A DNA stretch of 64,000 nt from Gnetum montanum (GCA_015680685.1 MNCI01005759.1:187489-251488); one strand, 5' to 3'. Positions 1 to 12,689 are shown, counted from the stretch's first letter. Numbers and translations are program-made. Notes: generated by a model from the letters alone, not told the origin.

Positions 1-313
1 CATGAAATTTTCCATAAATCGATGCAAAGGAAGAATCTCATCGTCCACAACGTGTTACGGGAAGGAAGCATACAAAAACATGCCCACTTGGGCCACTACA
101 ATCCCACACTGTACTTGTTGACTCATCACTTGTTTTTCATGTATCCTTCAAACTTTGAAAGAAATGGGAATTTCCAAACTGGAAAGGACACTTGTACTTC
201 AAACAAAGGGCTTACCTTATTGGGCACTCATAACATGATGCTAATGAGGGAGCTTTAAACTTAATTCTGAATCACTTGGTATTGTGGGTGTGACCCCGTT
301 ATCAGTGTTTGAA
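1..313 (-). other. 3' flank of CRK1 pseudogene
   Basis: This is non-coding DNA downstream of the CRK1 kinase remnant. It is recognisably similar to 54190-54460 plus 60905-60990, the 3' flank of the second CRK copy. For example, the phrase around 130-180 (tccttcaaactttgaaagaa) recurs at about 54340-54360, and the stretch at 245-305 is matched after the F insertion at 60908. The similarity shows that the CRK duplication included 3' flanking DNA. A short plus-strand reading frame at 22-258 has no family features and is not called as a gene. Confidence 0.6.
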
Positions 314-3006
314 TCAGTCACCAGTAAAATTCATAAATGCATGCATGGTTGGATATGGTAAAGTGACAGAGGCATCGGATATTCCTGACATAGGCGGTCG
401 AAAGGCTGCATTTGCTTGGGTGCATAGAAGTCCTGCATGCATGAACCTGATCACTTGTTCTTGAACACAATTCAATTTAATACTGATATCAACTATATCA
501 TAAATGTTGCCTTCCTGAAATAATCTCCATGTCTGACATAAAAAGGTGAAAAAGAAAAAAAATAACAAAAATATTTTCTGTAAGTGCCTCGCTGAGTTTA
601 CCTCTGCTAGTATAGGGTTCAATGTCATTGTTACACTTTACACAAATTATTTCCATAAGAAGAATACCAAAACTATAGACATCTGCCCTAATGGATAACT
701 GTCTTTACATTGCATACCCTGGTGCCATGTATCCACTGATAAAAGATCAATGATTATAGTTGTAAGAAAAATATTTTATTACTGCTAGCCTACTTTAGTT
801 ACTTTTATTTTCTATTAAATCATTATTTGATCTTGAATATTTACTGAGTACCCGCAATTCTGTTGAGAATCGGAGATTTCATGTTAGTTTACAACTTTGC
901 TAAACCAAAATCTGTGATCTTAGGTTGGAAGTTCTGGTCCAGTAAAATGTTGGCTGCTTTGATATCTGGACGAATGATTTTGATATTAGAATCTTTGTGC
1001 AAATACAGTAATCCTTTAGCAACCCCTAGGATTTTGTTAAAACGTCATCTCCAATTAAGATTTCTTTTCCTCTCTGGATTTGTTAGAAACACAAGAAGAT
1101 GATTTCTTAAAATCAAAACTTGGGAACAGGGCCAACAAGGTAAATGAGAAGCATGTTAACCCAAGATAATACTTAATGAAGCCTTACCAAAAAGGAATTT
1201 GTCAACGCTACTGTTGTAGAGATACTTGTAAACAAGAATCTTTTGAGAACCTTCAATACAACATCCTAAAAGATTCACAAGATTCTATGCTGAACGTTTA
1301 TCAAAAGTTTGATTTCATTCATAAATTCATCTTTAGCTTCCCAGAAACTTAGGGAAAGCTTCTTCACTGTCCATTTGGGAGAGTTCCCTGTAAAATGACA
1401 GCAGAAGCTACTTTTTTGAGAAAATATTTTTGTACCAATTAAGACGGTGTTGGAAAGAGCTAGAGAGAATTGACCTTATAAACTGAACTAAATCTGCCCT
1501 CTCCAAGTTTGAGTTCATCATTGTAATTATTTGTGGCAAGTCTGAGCTGCAGTAAAAAGGATATTATGATGTTCGTTGACAAGATCGTCCTGCTCCTCGT
1601 GGGCTTGAAGTCCCTGTTTTCATGGATAATAATCACAATACAACCGCAAATAAAGTTCAAAATTCTAATGAAAGCAAGCATATTAAACAGAGACCCAAAC
1701 CAATGCCCAAGATTGATGATGTTGTCCTCCAGAAATTGCATTCCTTCTACGGGTCAGAGGAAGAAGGAATACTCCCAAAAGGAGAAGCAACAGGACAAAG
1801 CCCCCTGCACTGCCTCCTACGATTGCCACTACAGTGTTGCTCATTTTATTAGGTCCACCTGCAGCACCAGAACTTTTCACTTTTCAGTCCATTATTGTAC
1901 TTTGTCCATCTGAGTTCTAAGTTCTAACGCACTTAAAATCAAGTGAGGAGAACCAGATTAATAAATATCTATAATGGCCTCAAACATATATTCTTGCTAA
2001 AGGATTATTAACAAGATCCTCCGCTCCTTGCTTGTAAATTCGCAGTGCCAATCTTGTAAAGGTGCAAATTTTTAGCAAAAATAGCCCATGCTCACGGCAA
2101 TTTTAGATATAATCATATATAATCCGGAAAAGAAAAATAAAAAACACAAAGAGTAGATCTTAAGCCTTACGATGTCGGCAAATATTTTAAACTAACATGA
2201 ATGTTAAACATGAAATGCATTGTTTAATTTTAAAATGCTCATATTACCAGAAGACAATAGTGGCAAAGTGGGAGACTCAGGAGCAGGAGCAAGAGCATCA
2301 TCAATGGCAGGGCGCCAAAAAACGGGTTGACTTCAAATTCAGCAACACAATTTGTATCAATAGATATGCCTCCTATCTTGCCTTTTGAAAAGCCCAACAG
2401 CGATCCAAGGTTGTAGTCCAACCAAAAATGGCAATCATCTGCAGAAATATCTCGCCAGCACTGCACCAGACCATAAATGGTGTAGAAACTGTCTTGGGTT
2501 GAACCGCTGGCATATCTGGTGCGCGGATCTGAGATGGCCTTTGCAACCAGATTTCTGAGCACCTTCTGTGTGGTATTGTCGAAGCTCTCAGGATCTGCCG
2601 CGTCGGCCACGTTGTAAAGCGACGCAATATTGCTGCTGAATTGAAGCGTCCGTGAAATTTTTGATCTCATAACGTAGAAAGCAATATGTATTCCAAATGT
2701 TGACTCCCAAACTGCGACTGCAATTGGTTTGAATCACCTGTACGGCGCCCTGCGTACAGTTAAAGCACAGATCCGCAGTCCGGTCTCCTCTGCATTGGAG
2801 GAGCCATAAACTGTGCTGTTACTTCCTTGGCGAACAACAGAGATGTTGAATGCTGCAGGTTGCCTTGACGCCTTCACCAGATTATCCAGCAGAGTCTTGA
2901 TGTTTTAAGCCACTGCTGTGCCCTCTGTGTAATTGTTCTCATTACATTGCAATGAGCTGCAGCCAATCCAGCGGCAGCAAAAGAGAATTATGAAAACGGA
3001 AAGCAT
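314..3006 (-). pseudogene. Cysteine-rich receptor-like kinase (DUF26) pseudogene, CRK1
   Basis: CRKs are plasma-membrane receptor kinases with two extracellular DUF26 (Gnk2-like) domains. Read on the minus strand, the ATG at 3006-3004 opens a signal-peptide-like start (MLSVFIILFCC). DUF26-1 follows (2960-2690; LCFNCTQGAVQVIQTNC, IWNTYCFLRYEIKNF), then DUF26-2 (2670-2390; YGLVQCWRDISADDC). A membrane segment lies at about 1850-1740 (TVVAIVGGSAGG then poly-Leu). Kinase pieces are the Gly loop (about 1550-1470, KLGEGRFSSVYK), the lysine region (about 1370, VKKLSLSFWEAKDEF), the catalytic loop (about 950, [13 protein letters not shown]), DFGLAKL (about 905), GYMAPGYAM (about 735) and the C-lobe (530-318, RFMHAGLLCTQANAAFRPPM). 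Defects are an in-frame TAA at 2907-2905, a frameshift near 2770, another near 1300, a TAA at 707-705 in the activation segment, an altered HRD (RPD) and an altered APE (APG). Gaps between the pieces fit the usual CRK introns. The family call is firm and the gene is clearly broken. Confidence 0.9.
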
Positions 3007-4589
3007 GCGGCATCGGCTATTGCAAGGATTCTCGATGTCGTTTTCCGATAAAATGGCTCAGACAAACTCATCAAAGTTCGATAAATACAGTATTAATATG
3101 AAACGCGACGTAAAATTGAGATCGACGATGGACGATCGCTCCCTTCTACGCGTAATTGAAATCTGTGTATTGAAAAGCACTAGTTTTAAGTCTTTGACTC
3201 TTTCTACATTGCTAGGAGCGACCGTCAAGAACGCAAAGGCGCGTTTTATAACTTTCTATAACGCGCATTGAAATACACAGCTTTGAGTTTGACGACTGAA
3301 CGTGAAGAACGCAAAAACATGCTTTAAAGTTATGAGTTTGTATTTTTTATGAATTTATATATATATATTAATTAAAAATAATATTTTTACAAAAACTAAT
3401 AATTTTTTGAGAAAAGTAGAGTAACAAAGGTAGTAATACAATCAATCAAAATAATTACAGAAAAGAGTTTGTCCTTTCACTCTAAGAATGTATCATCATG
3501 AGAAGCCACTGAGCTCAAATAGATCTTAATTTTAATTAAATACAAGAGTGCATATCAAGAATCCTTGCACTGTTAAAGGGTTTCAAGAACACTCAATGTG
3601 TCATCTTGATCACAAAAATCATAATTTGGTTGAATTTCAAACTCTAATCTACTAAAGTCTTTGCTGCTATCAAATAATTTCTTGAAACAAGGTACAATAT
3701 AAAAATCACAAATTCATACATACCCTTTTCCATAATGATAAAGATACAAATATGGTGTACTTTTCATAAATTCGAATACATTATTGCATGGAGAGCAAAT
3801 TCAAACTTAAGCTACTTTTACACAAGGCAAGTATTACATATTTTTCATGAATTTCAATGCATTCTTGCATCTTTGCTATGTAGTTTCAGAGAATTTGAAA
3901 GCTTTGGTATTTTCGATACATTCCAAATGCACCTCACATCACAAAAACGCGTATCTTCAACCCATAAGAATTTTCAAAAGTTGGTGGAGTCTTGGCGGAG
4001 ACCGGCCAGGGCCATATTTCAGCTCTTTTTCTAAATTTTGAAGAATAGTCGGTACGAATTTAAATAGAACAATTAACCTGTGGGCCCTTGCACAAGACTT
4101 GTACGCGCAAATTCCTGCAGTTTTGATCAGGTGCTGGACTCAAGGTTACACGTTATACAGATATCCCGAAACATCTATGGAACTAACACGGGTTAACCCA
4201 ATTGAAGGGGACGAAAGCCATAATTTTATTTTACAATAAACTTGTGATGTTAAATCTTTTGTGGCTCCTCATGCACATCTGACGGTAAAAGAAGGTAAAA
4301 AATAAAAATAAGCTTAATTTAATTTTTTATTTAAAGAATAATGGTATTTGACTTTAAAAAAATGAATAATATTTTTTTAAAATACCAAGTATATCGTATT
4401 GTTAATGAGGAAAAGAAAGTATAAAGAAAAAGAATGTCTTTTCACATTTTCATTCGTGCAATCAATATTGAAAAACCTCTTTTTTTACATGAGGAAAAGG
4501 ATAAGGCTTTACACTTCTTCCTAAAGAATGTCATCCAATGGTTGGTGAACTTATAGGAATCTCATCGTATGATGGTGGACAAGAAGAGA
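3007..4589. other. Intergenic DNA upstream of CRK1, no gene seen
   Basis: This stretch holds the former CRK1 promoter side and then AT-rich DNA (3330-3420, 4300-4400) with no protein family recognised on either strand. Two short frames at 3735-4041 show no domain. A promoter for CRK1 cannot be pointed to with confidence. The plus-strand retroelement coding signal begins at about 4590, but the left boundary of that element is not visible. Confidence 0.5.
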
Positions 4590-5935
4590 ATTGAGAACAT
4601 GGTCACTGATCACTTGTCTTGGTTATGATGGGATGGCAAGGAAGATGAAGAGCCTCTATCCAATCAATTTCCAGATGAACTCCTCCTTGCTAAAGTCATT
4701 AATGCTCAAGAACCTAGGTGTACTAATTGGTACGATCACTTCCTATTCTATCTTCTCACTCAAGAGATTCCATAACACTAGGATTACAAGAAGAAACAAT
4801 AGTTTCTTCACTAAGCCACATTACATGGAGATCCTAGGCAACCTTTATAAGATTTGTGATAATGGCTTGGTATGATGGTGTGTGCTTGATGTTGATCAAT
4901 TGTGGATTGTCAAAGATGCTCATGAAGGTCTTTATGGGGGCCATTATGCTAATAGGATGATAATTGTGAAGATCCTCATTGCAAGGTACTTCTGGCCAAT
5001 AGTCTTTAGGGAAGCCCACCATTTTTCTTGTTCCTATGAATGTTGCTAGAGAGACAAAGGAATGATAACTCAAATGGACGGGCCTTAGTGGTGGATCCAA
5101 CCATTGGAGCCCTTTGACCACTGGGGGATTAACTTCATGGAACCCATCATCCCATGTCCAATGAAAATGCATACATCATTGTTGTTGTTGACTACTACAC
5201 TAAATGGGCCAAAGCTACAACCATCACCAACTATTCATCTTCTACTGCAACACAGTGTGTTCAACAAAGTGTGGTAAATAGATTTGGTGTGCCAAGAGCA
5301 CTTATTTCTGATAATGAAATCCATTTTACAAGGGATAAATTTTAGAAGCTAATGCAATGCTTAGGGTGCAACATAAATTCACAACACCCTATCATCCCTA
5401 AGCTATCAGTTAAGATGAAGTTACTAATAAGGAGATCACTCGCATACTAACATGCACGATTAGTAAATATAGGAAAGATTGGACCACAAAACTCAATAAT
5501 GCTCTATGGGCCTATCGATCCACATGAAAACTTCTTATTAGGTACTCTCCTTATGAGCTACTATATGGAAAGTTATCAAAACTTCCAATCCAAATTGAAC
5601 TTTATACACTATCAACTACTTCAAAGCTTAACCTTGACCTCATTCTAGCACAATGAGCATGCCTTATGACATTAAATGTACTAGATGAAAATTGACAAGT
5701 AGCCTTGACCATGAATGAAGTGCACAAGACACATGCCAAACAATGTCATCATGCATGGATAAGGAGAGGTAAGTTTCAACCAAGCTATAAGGTCTTCTAT
5801 TGGAATCCCATGCATGTAGCCCAACATACTAAATTCCAGATGCTATGGGAAGCATCTTACATCATTCATGTAACTTTCCCTTCAAGTGGCATGACGATTT
5901 ACCATCCTTCATGATCAAACAAACATCATTAGTCA
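4590..5935 (+). pseudogene. Ty3/gypsy RNase H tail and integrase remnant (element GD, left half)
   Basis: The plus-strand coding remnant starts with the end of RNase H (about 4596, NMVTDHLSWL, the usual N.VADALSRL position). It continues through the linker to the integrase zinc-binding region (about 4860-5045, KICDNGLV, then VKDAHEGLYGGHYANRM and YFWPIVFREAHHF). The integrase core follows: WGINFMEPI at about 5125, DYYTKWAKATTI at about 5190 and ALISDNEIHFTRDKF ending at 5342. The first catalytic Asp of the core (normally GIDFMGP) reads Asn, and stops and frameshifts occur throughout, so it is dead. The integrase C-terminal region continues to about 5935. RT, protease and gag are missing to the left. 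The same element continues in the coiled-coil ORF (6082) and, beyond a 43 kb insertion, at 49574-51709. Confidence 0.85.
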
Positions 5936-5990
5936 ACATTCAATAAGTGAAGGCATTCCTAGAACTCCTAGTAACTAATAACAACAGCAT

Positions 5991-6074
5991 CTCAGAATGT
6001 GAACAAGCACGCTCTATTTTCTAGATCTTAGAATGTGAACAACATCTCAGAATGTGAACAACATCTCAGAATTC
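5991..6074 (+). repeat. 19-bp short tandem repeat
   Basis: The unit ctcagaatgtgaacaacat occurs back to back at 6027, 6046 and (partly) 6065, with a related copy at 5991. It lies between the integrase end and the coiled-coil ORF of element GD. Confidence 0.8.
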
Positions 6075-6081
6075 TTTTGTT

Positions 6082-6496
6082 GTGTTAGTATTTGACATTA
6101 CTGCATTGGTAGACATTCATGCATTTGTAGGTACTGGGAGCAGTAAGATGAGCATTGCACAACATGAGGAGCTATTGAAACAACTTGTTGGAAGTAGAAA
6201 ATTACTTTTTAGAGATCTTTAATCTCTTAGATGATATTACAAAAAACTAGCTGTAGCTACTAAAGACAAGGGACAAATTATTAATTACCAACACACAACT
6301 AAGAAGGTTATTGTAGCCAATCAACAATTGTTCATTGTAGTTGTTGAGTTACATGAACGTCTCTCCAACCTTGCAACTCTTAGACTTGAGCTTACAAGGG
6401 ATGAAATTTTTTACCAAATTCAATTAATACTTCATTAGGCTAAGAACACAAAGAAGGCTACAAAGTTTAGCACATCCTTTTCAAAGGTCATTATTA
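6082..6496 (+). pseudogene. Coiled-coil third ORF, N-proximal part (element GD)
   Basis: One frame reads mostly open through this stretch and is rich in Glu, Lys, Leu and Gln, as in a coiled coil (AQHEELLKQLVGSRKLLF, then VVVELHERLSNLATLRLEL). It aligns with the start of the better preserved minus-strand ORF of element E near the window end (AQHEELLE.LVG, and LANLALLNRELTKDEAF). A few stops interrupt it. It sits just downstream of integrase on the same strand and is cut at 6496, where an LTR copy begins. The rest of the same ORF resumes at 49574. Its function is unknown. The position is that of the env-like ORF in some plant Ty3 lineages, but no membrane segment is seen. Confidence 0.65.
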
Positions 6497-7972
6497 TGCC
6501 TAAAAACTTTGGTTGCTGGAAAACCAAAAATTCCAAGTAAAATAGCCTAACCTCAGATCCTAAGGGCCTTTGAGAAAGAGGATCCAAGATGCCATAGATG
6601 GTCTTATTGATCATCTAGGGACTTGGAAAATGTAAATAGGGTAAAAAATTTAAATAAAAATGCAAATCTAACTTAAAAGAAAGTACAAAAATTAAACATG
6701 GAATGAACTTACACAACAAATGAACTAAAAGCTTTATTGAAATAATGAAAATATTCCAAAGTATAAAGTTCAAAGCATACAAGTTGTGTACTTAAATGTA
6801 CAAATGAGTTGCTCAAATGAAGCTTCAACCATGTTGATGCCTGAAGGTTGTGTTGTAGTTAGCTTCACGATCTAGGTACTTTCAAACTTTAGGCATCAAA
6901 AAATTTTACAAGTTTACAACTTAGATCTTTAGCATTGGTCATAAAGGGGGTAAGGTTTTTGCAACGTTGGTTGCCAATGGGATCAGGTATTTGTAACATT
7001 GGTTGCCAAGGGGATAAGGTTTTGTGCAACATTGGTGCAAAAGGAGGTAAGGTTATGTAATGTTGGTTGTCAAGGGAGGTAAGGGGGTAAGTTATGTGCT
7101 TGTCCTTTTGGTGTTGCGAAATGCATCAAGAGTCTCCAATGCTTAACTAATTACCAATTTTTCAAAAATTCTTGTAAATGCCAATGGTTATAACTAATCA
7201 AGGTTGTAAAAGATTTTCCAATCCCTAGAATTGAACCCATTCAATGTATTCAAAAGTTTTATTTATAGGCCATAAGGTTCTTGTTTTTGGTATTACAAAT
7301 TTCTACAATGATTGTTAATATATTGATATAATTTATAGGTGTATCAGGCCTTTAATTCTAGCATAGTTTCCATTTATGGTATGTTTTGATACCTCGAAGA
7401 CCATCAAAATTATGTTGGATATCATAAATAGTAAATGGACTTTTCCAACTATGCTAGCTTCACCCATGCATGTTAGAATGTTGGGATTCACGTTGAAATT
7501 TTGAAGCAATGTTGGCCATGTGAAGAAACCAAATTCCCAACCACTCCAATGCTAGCTTTGTGGAGAAATGTTAAAGGTTATGGAAGCTATATTGGCAAAT
7601 ATTGTTAAAATGAAAAACCAAATCCCCAAACACTAGGTGTAGGTAGTTCTAGCATAGTTGAGGCTATACCCCCACAAAAAATCATGAAAGTGCTAAATTT
7701 GGTAGTTCCCAAGGTATTTTTAGCCTTCCCAAGCCTAAATACAGACATGATATAACTTTTTCCACTTGGGAAGTAAGGCTACAACAGCTTATGAGGCATT
7801 TTTCAGCCCTAAAAGTTCAATTATGTGAAATTACATCTCATGGATTACAAACTTCATAATTTCACAATGAAAATCTAGCCTCAAGTGTAGGGGTGAAGGT
7901 TATAAGGTCAAAAAGGTTGTAACATGTAATTTATTGGTGATGTTTCATTGGATTCTCTTTGTTGATGTTTGA
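6497..7972 (-). repeat. Partial LTR of the A family
   Basis: It is homologous along its length to the A1 LTRs at 7980-9700 and 26961-28665 (shared blocks include the cctaagggcc/ggatccaagatgcc phrase near 6560-6600 and the closing tctttgttgatgt at 7957-7969). It lacks the last roughly 310 bp. It is closest to the inverted fragment at 48660-49573 (for example, the stretch around 7290-7430). It directly abuts the A1 3' LTR. Orientation is given as for A1. Confidence 0.8.
6946..7085. repeat. Minisatellite of about 32 bp, four units
   Basis: Units of the type gggg(t/a)(a/c)aggttt.tgcaac.ttggttgccaa start at about 6946, 6979, 7011 and 7044. They lie in the partial LTR and are not seen in the other two A LTR copies, so they expanded in this copy. 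Confidence 0.75.
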
Positions 7973-7979
7973 ATTGTAG

Positions 7980-9700
7980 TATCTGGAAAATTCAATTGCT
8001 AGAAAAACAAAGATCCTAGGTTGCAATAGCCTAATCTTAAATCCCAAGGGCCTTCAAAAAAATAGGATCCAAGGTGCCCTAGATGGTCTTGTCAATCATC
8101 CAAGGACTTACAAAATGTAAATAGGTATGAAAATGAGAATGGAATTGTAGATTCAAATGAAAACTAATTAACATAGAAATTAAACTTAAAAATAAATCTG
8201 CACTACAAATAAACGGAAAACTTTATTGAATGAAAGTACCAAGTTCAAAGAGTAAAAATGCGATGCTCAAAGCACAAGCAGCTAGCTTAAATGAAGCTTG
8301 AAACTTGTTGAACCTAGTAGGTTGTGTTCTATAGTCAATCTCCAAGGTCTAGGCACTTCCTAGTTCCAATCTCTTGCAACTTCTTGCTAGTTTCCATTCA
8401 AGTTTGCAACTTTGGTTATATGTGTTATTAACAATGGTACAAGCTTTTGTTCCATTGGTATTACACCAAGGGTCTCTAATGCTTAGTGTAGATGCCAAAT
8501 GGAATTTTTAGGCTCTCAAGGTTGCAAAAGGTTATGGATTGCAAAAATTCGCTACTACTAAATGATTTTTGGAACTAAATTTGGTGTTCAAACTTGAATT
8601 TTATAGGCTCTAGGTTGTTGATTTCATGTTATAAATTACTATCATGATTGCTGATAGATTGATGTTTGTTGTAGGTGTAACGACTATGATTCCTAGTGTA
8701 GTTGACCATTTCTAGTAAGTTTTGATGCACTAAGGTCATTAAAACTTGTTCACATACTAAAAATAGTAAACAAACTTTTGTGACTATGTTCGCCTTTACC
8801 TTGACTATGTTGGCCTTGGAGGACAACATTAACATCTATTGGAATCTACTAAAATCATGGTGACTATGTTGGCCAAACTACATCTTTTGGAAATCCATGA
8901 TGACTATGGTGACCATGTTGCCACCACCGAAAAATGCTATGACTATGTTGGCCATTATTGGGAAAATGGAAAACCCAACAATACCAATGTTGATCTTGCA
9001 ACCAGGCTAGGTTTTATGGTGACTATGCTAGATGGTGTTGGGAAAAATGAAAAGCCAACACCATCTATGCTAGGATAGATGGTTTCAACGTAGTTGAGGT
9101 TATGCCTCTATAAAAACCCATGAAAATGCCAAATCTGGTAGCCCTCAAGGCATCTTTAGCCTTCCCAAGCCCATATATAGACATGATAGCACTTTTTCCA
9201 CTTGGGAGGTAAGTAGTAGTAACTTATGAGGCATTGTTCAATTCCAAAAATTTAAAATATGAAAGATTTCAGCTCATGGGCTACAAATCTTACATTTAAA
9301 ATGAATCCTTACCTTAAGTTTGCAGTGAAGATTACAAGTTGCAACATGCATTTTCTAGGTGCTATTTAATTGGCTCCTCTTTGTTGATGTTTGGAGGATT
9401 GACTCAAGAGACATCAACAAAGAACACAAAACATCACTATGAGCCCATCACCAATGTTTCCTTGCCATGCTTGATCTTGTAATGCTAAACCATCTCAAAG
9501 ATTGCTAGTGATAATGAGATAAAATTATGATAAGGTGATAACATTTGTAGGTCATATTTGGTCATGAGGTTTAACAATAAGTTCCATATGTTGACATCAT
9601 GACTATGATATGGCACTAGCATGTTGAATAATTGGTAGTGTCTTTTGCGCTTCATGCTTTGAAGTGTTGGTCACTCAATAATGTTTTTGAGGAACCAACA
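7980..9700 (-). repeat. A1 3' LTR
   Basis: It matches 26961-28665 end to end. Read on the minus strand it starts TGTTGGTTCC (9700), and the outer edge corresponds to the TGCC...CA boundary of the shared LTR (mutated to TATC here at 7980). It contains several copies of the gactatgttggcc half-site (about 8779, 8802, 8859, 8938, 9018), which is also the core of the 192-bp array at 14670-16980. Confidence 0.8.
9378..9423. repeat. Perfect 13-bp inverted repeat (hairpin) in LTR
   Basis: TCTTTGTTGATGT at 9378-9390 is exactly complementary to ACATCAACAAAGA at 9411-9423, with a 20-bp loop. In the homologous LTR (around 28345-28365) the right arm is present but the left arm is deleted. It could fold in the LTR RNA. 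No function can be assigned. Confidence 0.75.
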
Positions 9701-10439
9701 CCTAGCTCCAAGGTTTCTTTGGTTGTTAAGATTCTTGGAAATTTGATTTCCCTCTTTTTTTGGGGGTGAAACCTTCACAGGGTTTCATTGATAAGGCTAG
9801 GTTTGATTTGAGTTTTGCCATCAAATGAGATGTGTTACATTTGACAAACTTGATGGTTTTCCTGTTGAATGAAATAAGTTACAATCAATAGACTTGTATA
9901 TGAAGCATGATGAAGGATATGTAAAATGGCCATAACACATGAGTGCCAAACATAGTTCAACATTATTTCTTAGGATGAGGATGATTATAAGTAAGTTACA
10001 AGTTGGACTCAAGGAGAGGTAATAGGAATGAAGTGAAATAAGCACTCTTGATACAGTAGGACAAACTCACCAAATATTGCACATTGAGGTCACATGATGA
10101 CTTGCTACCATAATGAGTTGTACCTTTGTGATCACTCTAGGCTTCATCTTGCAAACAAAACTTCAAGAAAACAACAAAATAAAATAAAGAAAGAAGGTTG
10201 TCACAACATAATGCATAGTGTTACATGAAATAATTAGTAGACTAGGCCATTAATGATCACAATTGTGACACCAAAAAGGAATCTACATCTTGCATTACAG
10301 ATGTTACAAAGTTTTTTAGTTCATTTGCTATGTAAAAAGAGGTAAAGAAAGGATTAATAGAGTGCTTGTTATTGGTTATTATGGGCATGGAAGTTGATCT
10401 TGATACATGCACATAAAATTTTTTAGATATAATAACATT
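9701..10439. other. A1 region between integrase and 3' LTR
   Basis: This is internal, non-coding DNA of A1. The minus strand next to the LTR is mildly purine-rich (ggagctagg), and a stronger purine run (aaaaaaagagggaaa on the minus strand) lies at about 9749-9763. The matching place in A2 (about 28765) keeps the adjoining gggggtgaaaccttca block. Either could be the polypurine tract. No gene is seen. Confidence 0.45.
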
Positions 10440-11500
10440 TTAGATAGTAATGGTTGATCAAATTGGACGATTCATTCCCATCCATGTTAGCTATTTGGAA
10501 GGCTTCATTGCCATAGGCCTTGGTGATCAAGAAAGGCCCTTCGTAGTTAGCTGAGAATTTATCTACATGCTTAGGGATAACTTTGAGGACTAGGTATCCC
10601 TTCTTGATCTTTTTCTTATTTAGGTTATGGTGGTGTTGTGGCTTCTACCTCTCCTAGTATCACTCAATGTAAGTAAGTGTTTGTACTCGTTACTCCTCTA
10701 TCAAGTCCAAATTCATGATATGCAACTCCTTGTTCAATTCATTATTGATGAAGTATGATAGGGCTACTTAGAGTGATGGAACCTACAATTTAAGAGGCAA
10801 AAAAGCTTCAAAACCATAAACTAGGCTATATAGAGTTACACTAGTGGTGGTTTGATAGGTTGTTCAATAAGCCCAAAGTGCATGGATAAGCCACTCATGC
10901 TACTTATGTTTGCTATTGTTCAACATATTTTAAGGCATGTTTACTATGGTTTTGTTGCTAGTTTTAGCTTGTCCATTGGCTTAAGGGTAGTATAGTAATG
11001 AAAAGAAATGCTTAATGCCTAGGCCATGACAAAAGTTTTTCATTTCTTGACTACTAAATTGTGGTCCATTTTCTATGACTATAGTCATAGGTATGCCAAA
11101 ACAGGCTTCTATGTTATCCAATATAAATCTATAGACTTATTGAGATGTTGTCTTCTTAGGATAATAACCTCAACTCACTTTGTGAAGTATTCAATTACAA
11201 TGATGATGAAGCTACGTCCTATAGAAGACTTAGGCTTTATAGGTCCAATGATGTCCAATTCTTGCCATTGAAATGGAAAAGTTATCTAAGTGGTATGTAA
11301 CTCAATCGATGACATGTGAATCAAGTTGCTATGCTGTTGACAAGTGTCATAAGTTTTAACCTTTTACGAGTAGTTGTTTTTCCTATAGGGCTAGTGCCAA
11401 CCTAGCTATCTAATCTTAGCAACCATGGCTCTAGGTCCTATATGTCCTCCACATGTACCCTCATGAACTTGCTCAAGGACTATGTGAAATTTAGTTTTGC
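10440..11500 (-). pseudogene. Integrase remnant of A1
   Basis: On the minus strand a zinc-binding tail (CQQHSN at about 11345) is followed by the catalytic core with ELDIIGPIKPKSS at about 11260 and YFTK*VEV at about 11195. The stop in the last motif is TGA where A2 has Trp (TGG). The region downstream (to 10440) matches the integrase C-terminal part of A2 at 29450-30000. It acted in insertion of the cDNA. It is broken by several stops and shifts. Confidence 0.8.
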
Positions 11501-11639
11501 CCAAGCACATTAACAATATGCCATCATAAGACCACCAAAATAATGTGTTATTGCCTACAATGATATACTATTTTGACTATTTACATATGTTTCCTTTTAA
11601 GAAGTAGTTAGGCCCTATGAAGATTCATCATGCATGAGT

Positions 11640-12480
11640 TAAAACTTGATATCATCATACCATTTCCTTGGAGGGGCAATACTGATGGAGGCTACAAAGG
11701 TATCCTTAATGTTTTGTATGATGGGAATAGCACAATTCGTGTTTAATGCAAGTAATTTACTACACACATTAGGAATCACACTAAAAGATAAGGTTGCAAT
11801 GGCATTGGCTAGTGTGTTCTTGATTTAGGGTACATGTTGGATATCAATGTCTATAAATCATTGCATCAGTTTCTTACCTAGGTCATAGTAAGATTGCAAG
11901 TGTTGGGCTTTACATGCATAAACCTTAGTTATTTGATTAACCATAAGTTGCTTTTGATTTCTAGATCACTAGCTACCATCATTCCCCTAATCAATCCTTC
12001 ATACTTTGCCACATTATTGGTACATGGAAATTTGAAATGGTAAGTGATAGGTTGAATTTCCCTAGACAAGAATGTTATGGTGGTAGCTAGACTAGCCCCA
12101 TGGGTAGTTGAAGCTCTATCAAAGTGCATGACTACCTCATAGAGTTTAACATGTTAACATGTTCATTAAGAAATTTAGGGTCTATGGCTACTTGGTCTTC
12201 TATTAGTAAAATAGTTAGTTGCATGGCTATAGCTTGACCTTTTGTTGATGCTTGAGAGATGTAATGCAAGTCAAACTTGGCTGTTATGGCTTTCCAATGG
12301 GCTATATGACTACTTTCATAGCTATTTGTCATGATGGCTCTAAGCATGTTGTCTTTGCAAATGACATTGAATTGGCTTCTAAAGAGGTAGTGTCGCTACT
12401 TTTTTAGTGAAAAGTCCAGGGGTAGACAATACTTCTCCACTTCAGTGTATTAGGTCTCATGGGTAATTAATGCATGGCTT
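11640..12480 (-). pseudogene. RNase H remnant of A1
   Basis: The minus-strand frame at 12129-11929 reads MHFDRASTTHGASLATTITF, followed by FPCTNNVAKYEGLIRGM. This is the RNase H fold that follows RT in plant Ty3 elements (first catalytic Asp in the FD position; the Glu of AKYE corresponds to the catalytic Glu). Upstream, 12347-12132 belongs to the RT/RNase H connection (SYESSHIAHWKAITAKFDL). A2 has the same order at 30594-31377. Confidence 0.8.
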
Positions 12481-12689
12481 AGATAGTATATGAGCAATTC
12501 TACTCCATCATCTCATTTCTAATAGAGTAGAGAGATAATATACATGTTAGAGATAACAATGTAGATGTAAAAAGGTTTATCCTCTTGTGTCAAATAAACT
12601 ATAGGTAGTTGTACCAACTCTTGCTTAATGTTTTCAAAGGATTCTTAGCATTGAGCCATCCACTCATAGTGAACTCTTTTCTTAAGAAA

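Noticed and set aside
863-1102. Plus-strand 79-residue frame
   Set aside because: It is a shadow of the CRK1 kinase catalytic loop and DFG region, which read correctly on the minus strand.
5154-5345. Functional integrase gene
   Set aside because: The open piece is a genuine integrase core, but the first catalytic Asp is replaced, and stops and shifts lie on both sides.
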